A stretch of 64,000 nt of DNA from positions 53,952,491 to 54,016,490 of the forward strand of contig CM039182.1 of NCBI GenBank assembly GCA_008360975.2, written 5' to 3'. Every line of letters begins with the position of its first letter. The first letter of the stretch is position 1. The translations under genes were made by a program, and so were the position numbers. Of the stretch, positions 25,601-37,600 are shown piece after piece. Under the pieces are notes generated by a model that worked only from the letters and a program-made list of their open reading frames with translations, made no database searches and was not told the origin of the DNA. The DNA is from Lichenostomus cassidix (taxonomy: Eukaryota > Chordata > Aves > Passeriformes > Meliphagidae).

Positions 25601-28600
25601 TTTTGGGGTTTTTTGTTGTTGTTGATGGGTTTTTTGTTAGTTAGTTTGGGGTGTTTTTTTGTTCTCTGGTGAAATTCTGGACCTATTAATCTTACTCTTC
25701 AAAGACTCCTTCATAAGATTTGAAATGCTGCCTTCTCTCTTGCTTGTTCTTTGTTTATATCATATTTTATTGTTAAAATACTTACGTTCCCTGCTAGTGT
25801 ATTAGTTGTAATCCTTCATTGCTGTTGATAAAGATAGATATGATTAGTAAATCTTAGTTTTGCTGACTTCTTTGAGGAGGCATTGCATCAGCAGATTTTT
25901 TCACTGGACAGACAAAAGATGAGCAGGGGTTGACTTACAAAATTTTTTTTTTTGTACAGTAGTAAGAATCTTGCCAGAAAGAGATGTTTTAAAGGTACAG
26001 TTGTTTCAAAGGCAGGAGAAAGCCGCGACTTGCATTAACAGAGGATGGGAAGGAGAAAGGCATTGAATGCTAGATTTCTATGGAAAATGGATTGGAATTT
26101 TTGATGTTTAAAATAAGCCTATTAACATCTGAATAGTTGAATAGCAAAGCTAATTTGTGGATACCTTGAGAATGCTATTCTGCCTTGCAAGTCAAGATAT
26201 GGGCAGTTTCTTTGCAAAACTTGCTGCTGCTTCAGGAATAGGGGAAGCTATCAGAGGAACAGATTCTCAGTTGATCCAATCACTCTGTTTTAGGTTAACT
26301 GACTACAGTGTCTCTGCTGCTGTTGAGTATCAGTGTGGAACTCAAATGCAAGTGCAAGCACAAATCGCATATGAATGACAAGGATGGAAACTCTGAACTT
26401 TGTGTTTCTTTTGCATTTGAAAGTACTTTTTAAAGGGAAATACTACTCAGTTATGTATGTACTTAGTTAATTACCCTTTGTTCTTTGTTTTCTTTTCAGG
26501 AAACCAGGTCTAATGAGGAATCAACAGATGAATCTGAGGTAACCCTTGAAATGTTTCACACTCAAATCTGTGTCAGTGTAGTCAGCGCAAGTTTTTGTCA
26601 ATATGGAGTGAAAAATACTACTTCACTTGTTGTTTTTAGAAGTTTGGCCAGTATTATGTAGCAAGGATTGTTAATCTGGGTTTGAATTATTAAAAAGAAG
26701 CTGTGAATTGCTATTAGAAGCTTCTTTATATTAAAAAAAAACCCACAATTGCCCCATTATAGGAAAATTAGTTATACTGAGAGACAAATTCAAATGCACA
26801 TGCTTTTGTTTTGATAAAATGAAAATTTGTGAATATAATTATATATGCAGTAATACTACATTCAGGTAATCACTGTATTATTTTAATATCTTCGCAGTCT
26901 AGACTTAATCATGTCCTGTAGACTCTCTGTTCTCAAGATGATGTTTTATCAAAAATTGTCTCATGTTCTAGAGAGGTCTGCCTACACTGCTGTAAGTGTT
27001 GGGAAAGGAGGCTGGGGGTCACAAGAGGAAGTGAGTTACAGAGAGTTCGAGAATTTGTCCCTGAACAGTAATGTACTAACTCCAAACCTGCCATCATTGA
27101 AGGGATCATAAAAGATCTGGAAAGAGGTAATTGTCATCAGGGTGGTCTAGGATGGCTACAGGAAGGAAGAAATAAAGGTGGCTGAGCAGCTTCAGTTGCT
27201 GCCCACCAGCAAAAACAGATGACACAGAGAAGATTGTTACCTTGAGTGTTTCCGCCCATTATATATCTAAGTCCAGGTGGCTCCCAGACTTAAAAAACTT
27301 TAATGGACTTGCTATCAGGAAGATTTTCTGTTCTTTACCTTGGGACAAATCTTTATGCTTGAGATCTGGGTTTAAGATCTAAGCAGACAGAAATCCTAAT
27401 TTCTATGACAGTGGATACTGCAGAGACTGTAGTGGTGGAGTCTGAAAAAATCTTTTTGCAGAGGATGATGGCTTTGTTTCTTGCGAGATAATTTTTTTCT
27501 TTCTGCCATTCATGAGTGGTTGTCTTAAGTGGCACTGCACGGCATTACTGGTGAGAAGCAGGGATTTCTTTGGCCCTGTGACATTGCTCTGTGGAACAGC
27601 TGCCTGGACCAGATTTTTTTTTTGCTCAGTGTGAAATGCTTTCATTCTGAATAGTGCTTTGTGATGTGGAGTGCAGATAAACAATCATTGGGCAACGACT
27701 CAGTACTCAGTAGAATAGTAATCCTCTCAAGGCTTGACATTCACAGGATAGCGAACACATACTTACTGAGGTGATTTTTTTTTCCTTTAAAGCCTATTGC
27801 AATGAAAACTTGTTTTAGCAGCATTTTTAATGACCTTTCAAGATTTCAGCTGGTAGTAAATCAGTATTTACAGCAGAATTAATCATGAATGGGATGCCAG
27901 ATTGGTGTGGGTTTATTGTTTTTTACCTTAAGTAAAAATACGCATCATGCATCTTTCACAAAATTGAAAGTCCTAAAATTTCAAACTAGACATTTGTTAA
28001 AATTGATGAGTTTTTAATGTTAATTCCACATGCAGAGAGAAGTGAAAAGGAAGGTTTCGCACTAAGAATGTAGATGTTGGATCTAAAGAACAGTTGTCAT
28101 TCTAATGTCTGTGAAAATGCTTTGCTTTAGTTGTCTTTGCATATTAAGTCCACTCTGTAGTATCTTGATCATCAGTAAATAGTGGATAGAATGAAACTCA
28201 TTAGACTATTTCTAATGATTTTTCAGATGAAAGAAAAATGGTAAAAGCAGAAAGTGTAAATGTTCTCAGGGCTGGGTTATATTATTTGAAGTATGGTCAG
28301 AGCTAAGATCAAACTTAGGTTTCACTCCTATCTCTTGTGATCATAAAATTGTAATTATTTATTTTGGGTGGCCTATTGTTTGAATAATCAGGGATGGATT
28401 TTGTGGTGGTAGTACTAGAATCAGAGACTGTAATTCTTGCAGCCTTTGTCTAGTTTTAGCCATTAAAAATATTATATTTATGGCATGGATTTCACAGACA
28501 TCTTACTATAGTACTAACAATTTTTACAGATACCATTACTCTTGCAATTAATTTAATTTAAATTCTTCTTATAAAATTGAATATTGTTACTAATAATTCC

Positions 28601-31600
28601 AGAGGCACATGGCACATATCCAACTTACATTATAGTTATATTTTTATTATGGAGGAATGCAACATTAAAATTTCTGATTTTGAGTAAATTATGCCTCTTT
28701 CTGAACTGGATGTGTAAACAAAATATGATTTTTTTTTTCCTGATGCTTTTACACTTTTGTGCCATTGTCTTAGCAAAGAATCAAATATACATTAATTCTG
28801 TCTCATGCAGCAGCTCTCTTACTATCATTCCTTTAGCATCCTCAGCAAATAAGATTCTAATGCTATTTTGCTACCTGCTTGGTTTGTTTTGAATTACAGG
28901 CTCTTTAACAATTGCCAGGATGCTTATTTGTACAGACTTGTTGGTAGAGCTTAGTCATAGGCCTCAAATGTGGGAATCTGCAAAAATTGACTGTCCTGAA
29001 TGTACGTCATCTAAAAGCTCATTAATGTAAGTTTGGTTCCACTGATTGATTGTTCCACAGGAAATAGAGTTCCTAAAGGTGCCCTAGTGTAAAATACTTC
29101 TCAGCTGTTTAAGTCAGAATATGTAAAATGAAAGGAATCAATTAGCAGAGATGATGCATTTGTTCGGATGTTAAGCAGACCTTTCTTTCAATGTAGAGAT
29201 AGCTGCAGTTACATGTAAAATTTGTGGAACTTGTAGCACTTGTAGAAATGTGATAGATCTTTCCTGGTAACTGCAGTACAGCTGACACTTTTCTTTCCTG
29301 TTCTTATATATGATTTGGCGTATTATGAGCTTTTTCTTTTGCTGTAGACAGACTGCTATATATTAGGATATGGTATGATGAGGAAGCTGTTTATCTAACA
29401 GCCTTCTAATTCTTAGGAGAAAACCTCCTTATTTTGCAAGGTAATTTTACTACCGTCTTGAAGCACAGTTATTTGCTTTTTGTATCTTTGGCTCCAGACA
29501 TTTGGTTTTGGTGGTTTTTGGTGCATTTTTGGTTTTGGGGATTTTTAAATTTTTTTTCTGAAGTATATTTGCATTACTTATCCCAACCTTGTCTAATCAT
29601 CAAATATGTTAGATCTGAGGCTGGATGTGAGCAGGTTTGTTTAGCCAAAAAGTCCTAGGTTTCATTGGCTTATTTAATTTTATTTTATAGCACCTGTTTG
29701 GACTGTCAAATTTGATGAGATCTAAAAAATAGACAGCAAAGTAACCTGACTTTTGGCTATTTGTAAACTGTGGAGGAAAAAAAGCTCCATAAATTATGTA
29801 TTGCCTGAATCTGAATTTCTTTTCAAATTATTCTTCCTTGCAATGCGTCTGTTTCTGTAAAATCTTACTTTTCACAATTGAGCTGTTTTCTGTCAGATGG
29901 ATAGCTATGTTTTGCCAGATAATTAGCAAAGGATAAAAGTCTTAAAATTTTCTCCTCCTTTCTAATTTTGTACAGGGTCTATGAGCAAATTGTGCTGACT
30001 CAGCATGTGACTTTTTTACAGGAAGCACCCTTTCAAAAACAAATGTCCCTGGAATTATAAAATGAGTGTTATGACCCAAGAAATGATCCTTGATTATGTA
30101 AGGCATTTCACTGATTTTGGGGTTTTTTTGGATGCTGAACTACAGTAGAAATTTTTTGGTTTGCAATTATTTGTTTGTTAAACCACAAAAAAAAAAAAAG
30201 CCATGTGGTTGCAGATGTTAATGTTCTGCAAAGAGGTATTAGAATAGAATTTTTTTTTAAAGTTGCATTGATACCTGTATTTTTTGTTAGATACACAAAT
30301 GTGTTAGTAATCAGTATTGCATATATTTCCATTCTAGCATATCTATTTTTATACATCCCCTTCTTACGTTTTTTTTCTGTCTTGATCACTGTTACCCTGT
30401 GAAAATGACATGTTTGTTCATTTAGTTTCTTGTTTTGTTATTTAAACACTATATTAATAAATTCTATAAGAGTTTGTAGAGAGAAAGGTATTATAGAAAT
30501 TCATGGCTAATCCAGTGCTCAAACTATTTCTAGTGGTTTAGAACTATCCCTGTCTCTTTTACCTCTGAAATTAGTAGTGGTTTTGTTCTTTCAGGTTTTG
30601 AAAACTGATCAGAGCAGGAACACAGTTACAGAAAAATGTGAGCCTTAAAAAGAGGCAACTAAAAGCCTTGATGTTTTCTTTCTCTTTTCACTGCACTCCA
30701 AATTTTAGTCTTGTAGGTTGGGTCTAGATTAGGTCAAAGCAATTAAATAATTTCAAGTAAATAAAGCATCTGGTGAAAAAGGCTCCTTGTCATACTGTGT
30801 TTCCATCAAATGTTCTCTTATCATGGAGTGTGGAGCATTGGGCTGGAAGAGGTAAGCTCTTCTGTGGATAGTAGCATTTGAAGGGGCATCAGCATTGCAA
30901 GAAAAATTGATGCTTGAAATGTAAATTTGGCTACTGTATGTTAATCCAAGTTGTCTTTTTTTGTCTTTTTTGTCCCATCTGACCTTTTCCAAAGTACTTA
31001 TTTTAATCATGCCTCTTTTCCTTATTATTGAATAGTTGTACTCTAGGTTATTTTTTAAAATGTAGAACGGGAGAAAAATGCTCAAAAATATCTGGGCAGA
31101 TATATGTTTCACATATCTGGGCAGTCTGAAGAGAGATCGCTTCCCTCTGCACGGCTTTAAATTAAATTGGCCTTTTAAATTGGGAGAATGGAAGAAAAAG
31201 TTACATAAATTCAAGTACAAAGTTCTCCTTATTGATGAGAAAATGTATAATGCAAATAATTTATCAATTTGAGTCAGTAGGATGAGCGTAGTAAATTATT
31301 TATTGAAGTTTAAATGGAATCTTTTCATACATTAATTTGAAAAACAAGTTTGCAGTGACTAGTAACTAACATTATAATAAACATCATTAGAGGATTGACT
31401 TGCAGGAAGAAATGGATTATTGCTATATTCTTTCAAGATGTTCTGGTTTTGGGTGAAAATTAGGTACTTCATTTAATGAGCTATTAATATTAACCAGAAG
31501 TGCCTGTTCTATCTGTGTGTTGTGGAATACATAAAAAGTAAGAATGCTGGTGGGCTTCCTTCATAAATGAAATGCAATTGCAGAGCTACTGTGTTAGCAG

Positions 31601-34600
31601 AGTATGCAGATGTGGCTTTTCCAAAACACTAAACTTACTTCTCTGCATGGAATAACACTCTTGGCTGCTAAAAGAAAGTAACAGTGAAATTCAGCTCTTC
31701 CCCAGTGGTGGGAAGGTGAACTTCAAAAACTGCTATTCCCAAAACTGCACTGTCAGGTTTTCATATGCAGTAGATCACAAGATGGCAACTGTGCTGCTTC
31801 AGTAGTGTTCAAAGGGGAAACAAATGTTTGCCCAAGTTCCTTACTCAGCAAAAGGACAATAAAAGTAGAAATGCATAGCTTCATTGAGATTTGAACTGCG
31901 TTTGGATTTTTATGTGCTGGAATTGGATTTGGACTGGAAGATAAAAGAGCCTATTCTGTGCTGCCTCTGTATGTTGCACTTGGTGTGGATGGACTAATCC
32001 TATGTTTTTGAACACTGAAGTGGATTTGGAAGTTCTCAGGTGTTCTTTGTCATGCACAAAACTACCAGTAAAATAAATTGATGTAAGTTGAAATGAAACC
32101 AAATTGTACTATATGGACATTTTGCTACTATTTTTTTAAACATGCCATTTATGAGGATTGCTTCTGTAGTGTGTCGTCTGTGTGTTATTTATGCTTCAAA
32201 ATATGGCTGGTGCCCAGCTCCTTCAAACATGTAGGAGTAAATCTTTAATTGGTGTTGTACAAATATAGTCTAATACTCAGTATGCCACAACAGTTTTGCG
32301 AAGAAATAAAATGCTCTCTGCTTTGTTTTTCATCTGTGTGTGTCATTTCATACTGTAAATGCAGCCCATTTTGAGACATATTCACAGGCAGCCATATCAT
32401 CTTCATTCCATGCTCCTGGTGTATATCTGCATTTTCCCAGGGTATTAAATAAATTCCTGTGGAAAATGCATGGGGAGAACAGAAAGCTACGGTGTGAAAT
32501 TTTACGATCCTAATCCATATTTACCAATTTTTCAGCTAGGTACTAGAAAAGCATTGGTGATATGCCGTGTGAACAATTGTAAAGGAACTAGATCAGAAGT
32601 TATTCACATTTTTCACTGAACTAACATTACTATATTTTCACCATAGAATCAGGGGAAAATATTTTTAGTATCATAAGTCACAAACATGCTGTCATAGTTT
32701 AGAAATTTCAGTCTTCATGCCTGTTGTTTCCTTGTGTAGCAATAGCTGCAGAATTGAAATTAATTCTTATGCAAGTTGGAAACTTCAATGAGTTGCTAGT
32801 TTTTATTCACTATTGCTCTACCTGCTTTTGAATCAGTGATTTCAAGATGAAATGTTCTTTGCTATTCTCATTCTTAAATCTTTTTTTTTTTCTGCTTTGT
32901 TGAAATTTTTCTGTAGGAACACCTTTTGATATGAAAGTCATGGAGGAAAAGAGGTTTATGTTCTCTTAGTGAGCTTCCAAAGGGCCTGGTAAAGGGCTCA
33001 GGATTTAAATTCAGCACAGTAAATAAAACAAAAACTTGCAGTAAAATTGTATTCCAGTTTTGGTACTATCAAGCAGCCTGGTTAAGGGCCTTAGTCTGAG
33101 CTTTTCTTGATATTCCTGTAGTGTTAAATGTTTGATTACGTTGAAACAAATTGAGTAAGGATGCTGATCCTGAAAATAGCATAGATAGTCCCTTTATCAC
33201 TGACGTAGGAGCACAAGTCTAGAAACTAAATCCTAGAGATGGAGAAACGGTAATGATGAAGCTGCGCTTCATAATAGTTACACATCCTACTACAATAATT
33301 CTACTTGTTTATTCTGTGGCACTTGATTCTTCAGCACAAGTGGATATATCATCCAAACCAGTGGGGGATGGAATGCTTTCTTCTGCTTGCTTCTGGATTT
33401 TTTTTTCTTTTGAAAGAAGGCAGAGTAAGACCTAAAAATGGCCAGCAGGGAAGGTGTGTTTGCATCACTTTAGAACACAGAAGTCTTTTAAAAAAACAAC
33501 ATGGGTACATCTAATTGAAGAGCTCTAGTAAATGAGTTTGAGGTGCTATCTTTTTAAGGACCAAATTAGCTCCAAATTACACTTTATGTGTTTCTTGCTT
33601 ATACAGAGTAACAATCGTCCAGAAGTTTTGCAACAAATGAAAATTTTTAATCTTCGTTATGAATTTCCAGCTCCTTTTTCCAGAAATAATTGCAAAAAAA
33701 ATTCAGAAATGAAAATTTTAAATCTTTGTTATGAATTTCCAGATACTTTTTCCAGAAATAATTTTTTAATTATTTTTCAAAACTGTAACATAAGTTCCAG
33801 TCAGTGTGAGAAGAAACAGGACTTGGCCTAGGTTTTTTCCTGACTTCCATGTCAGAATGGCAGGCAATGGGTTGTCTTGCGTGCAGTTTCTTTCAAAAGT
33901 GGCAGCGTCAGAGGCAAATGCCAAAGAAGCCGGATGTTACAATGGAAGAAATTTGAGTAAATAGCTGCATCTTTTGCAATGATAGTGTTCTGTCCTCATT
34001 GGCCACCTCATTAATTTGCATCTTTTGACAGTTTTGACTTCTAAAACTTTCCAAAGACAAACCTCCCTCCTATCCCCATTCTGACTGGAATTGGTCATCA
34101 TCTTCAAATAAGTTTTTCCAAATGGTGCTGAGGAAGAGTAAGACTCTGCTGGTTTACACACTTAATGCAATTAATAGCGGGTCAGATTACATGAAGTTGC
34201 TGTGAAGAGCATATTTGCTTTTAGGATAGAGGGAAGTGGACAAATATCCAGAAATATTCCTGTGTTCCTTCTTATATCAAATAGATAATATACCAATTTA
34301 ATGTGTAGGGTTCAAAACTTCTACCCTTCATCTTTAAATTACAAGTGATGTTCTGATGCCTGCAGTCATAAGGCAATAGTAGGATTTATAAAGACTGACT
34401 GTTTTGACTGTGAAATGGGAATACAACAAGGAAGACAGGGAGAAGGCAGATTTACCTCATCACAGGTATAACCTAGTTGTTATTGCACTTAAAGCTGTGA
34501 GCAGGGTAAGCCATTTAGTAGGTAAATGTTAGGAGTTTTTCTTCATTTTCATGTTCTCAAAAACCAAAATAACCTATTCATTGTTTTTACCAAATAGTAC

Positions 34601-37600
34601 AGGGATTTCAATGTGATGTAGGGTGGAAGTTAAAGGGATCTCTCAACTGTGTTATGACATGATAATGTTACTTCCTCAAGTTCATCAACAGATGACAGCA
34701 ATTTGTTACAGCTTGCTGCTTAGTGTTTTCTTCTTTAAAATTAAGATTGTTAACCCTCCTACATTTAAGTCATGTGTTGCTCCCACACGATATTTTCACT
34801 TGCAGTAGGTTTTTTTGCTAGATTTTTTATTCATTTGCCATATTCCCATGTGTAGCAAATGGGCAGTGTGTTCATTTGCGTATGTCTACCCTGAATTAGT
34901 AAATAAAATTCCTTTTTCCTTCCATGAATTATAAGAACATCTGTGCTTTTAAGGCATGGACAGAGGACATGGAAATATAGGATGGTAATTGTCTGCATTT
35001 CTGAATCCAATTGCTCAGTGGTCAGTCTTGATCTCTGTCCCCTGAATGTCTGCGAGCTGGTGTGGGTGTGCTGCTGGGATGGGAGCTGTGCTCTACCTTT
35101 TCCAAGAACCAACTTTAGTGTACTTGGTGTGGTACACTGGATTCTGGTGTCTTGTGAACAGCTGTTTCATGCCAGGTTATAAGCAGTCATTAAAAACTGT
35201 ATAGGAGAGCTATGCCCTGAGGGTTGCCTGGCTGGAAGTGAGCTTCCAACTGTGGACATGGTAGTTTTGAAGAGAAAGAAGATGGGGCTCTTGACAAGCC
35301 CACTGAAAAGTGTTGAAATTGGACTTGGAGTCTAGGCTGGGAGGGCTTGATAAAGTGTTTGAGGGGAGCTAGGGTATCAGCAAAGATCCATCTGAGGGTT
35401 ACTAGGGGACGAATTAGAGGAGATTTGTAAGGGGCAGGCTAGGGGCAGACTTGTGAGCCTTCAGGACTCTGCACTCTTAAAAATGGAGGTTAAGTGCAAC
35501 AGTGGGAACCAGCGCCTTTAATCTGTGTGTTTTGGATAACTGGATTATAGGTGGGATTGACTGGTACTTGGAAGGCAGTCCTTCAGCCTTTTAACCTTCA
35601 TAACATTGTCGCAGGCAAAGTCACTGTTTTCCTTTTCTATTCGCATCCCAAAACTGAGAGTAACCCTGTCAGCAGACCCAGTCATGCAGAGCTGCAGTAG
35701 AGAGTTGCTCTGCCTGCATCTTGCCTTACTGTCCAGACAAGGCTGAAGAATTTGCTCTTAGTTGTATCTGAGTAAGGGTGTCTAAACTGGAGCATTATTT
35801 CCAGGGTGAAGAAACTGTGTGGTTTGTCAAGCCTAATTACTGCCATTACGTATAAGCAAAGTATGGTAAGTCGCAGTGTTGGAAAAGTTTTCCAGCAAAA
35901 CTTGTGTTAGTTGAGCAGGCCTGAACAAAGCCTCAGCATAGTCAGGCCTCAGTAAAAATCCTAACAAGCTGTCGTGAGAAACTAAGACCTGGGAACCACA
36001 GCTGTGCTTCTGGGCTGTAAAAAGAATGTCATGAGAAAAGATAGGGAGTCAAGAGTGTTACGAGAAAGAATTAAGGGAGTCACCAGGAGGTTCCCTGAAT
36101 ATGTGAGAACAGATATGTGTGTAGCTATAATTAGAAACATCTGTAACAGTATATAAGTTTCTCGTTTGGTGAAATAAAATGGAGCTTGCTTCATGACTTA
36201 TATTAAGTCGTGTGTGAGCTCTCTCTCGCCGATCGTCAAATGGTGACCCCAACGTGATACGGAGACACAGATAGCAGGACTTAGGACTCTGCTCCGAGAA
36301 GCGACGACCATGGACACTGGCAGCAGAGTTTATGACCCTGTTCCAGAAAGAGGTGAGAACGGAGAGGTACCGGAGCAGCGCTGGTGGGCTAAGATCATCG
36401 CCCCTGCTTGGGGGGGAGGGATCCGAAGGCTCGGGCTGATCAAGACCTGCTTCCGTGAGGGCTACTTCAGAAAAGCTGCAATTGGTCACCGCAGAAAATA
36501 GAGAGACGCCCCAGCGGTGCGCTCTGACGGCGGCGACCAAGGTACTTTAAACCCAGCTGGACCAAAATGGAGATGGAAGTAGCCCAATGTTTATTGTTAT
36601 GCTTTTTAGAAAAGCATGGACTGAGTAAAGGCACTCTATTGCAGTTAGCTGACCTGATTGTGGTAGGACAAGCCTATGGATTTTTTACAAATCCTGTTAC
36701 AGTATTTGAAGTAAAGGAGTGGTTAAATTATAGAGCTAGTTTACTTCTAGAGGGTAATAAAACTGCAAAAAAGCTTGGCAAACCGTGGAGTAAAGTAATA
36801 GCCTGCTTACAGCAACATGCAGCAGAGCGAGAACTTGCAAAAGTAACAGCAGAGAAAGTGGCAGCCGCAGAGAGTAGAGAAAAACCTGAGAGTTGCCGTC
36901 CTGCCTTTAACATGCAAAAGACTTTGGCAGCCGCACAGCCGGGGGAACCCCCGCCGCTGGGGGGTGGGAATCGATCTAGCCCTTGGGTGCCTTTGGGGTC
37001 TATGCAAACTACGCGAGCGTTAAGCACAATTGAAACAGCTAATATGCCCGATTGGATGAAAAAACTCTTCTTGTGTCAATGTGTCATAGAACTTAGCAAC
37101 TTTACAACGAAAAACATCTTAGCTGCTTTATTTGAAAGTGCCACTGTTGAATTTTTGCCAAAAGCCATGTGGATACAGCACAAGAATAGCCAGCAGCCAC
37201 CCCGTCGTTATCGATGTGGCAGCAAAGAACACATACGAAAAATTGTAACGAGAAAGTTTGGTGTTCCCGCTGCAGCAGAGATACTCACAGCACAGAAGCT
37301 TGCAAAAACAAGAAAAACAAACAGAAAGCGACCTGCTGCCGCGCAACAGCGGCAGTCTCTACCCTCCGCCGCACGCTGCCTGAATCCCACACGCAAACAC
37401 CTGTGGCGGAAGTTGCTCCAACCACGGTTTCCGGTCAACTGGCAAAGAAAGCGGAAGTCACAGAGGATACCCCGGTAGGCGGAGCCGCAAGCCATCCATG
37501 CCTCCTTCACCGCCCCAACTGTTACATCTGTGGTGAAGTCCTAAACTCTACCCCTCCCCAAGGATGAAGAAATGATTGACAGCTTCAGCAGCGAACCAGA

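Noticed and set aside
30753..31220. 155-codon frame on the - strand in intron 2
   Set aside because: No known domain and AT-rich random composition. It has no splice or retrocopy features.
36058..36540. 160-codon frame on the - strand over the 5' LTR and leader
   Set aside because: It lies antisense to a clear LTR and leader and has no recognisable domain.
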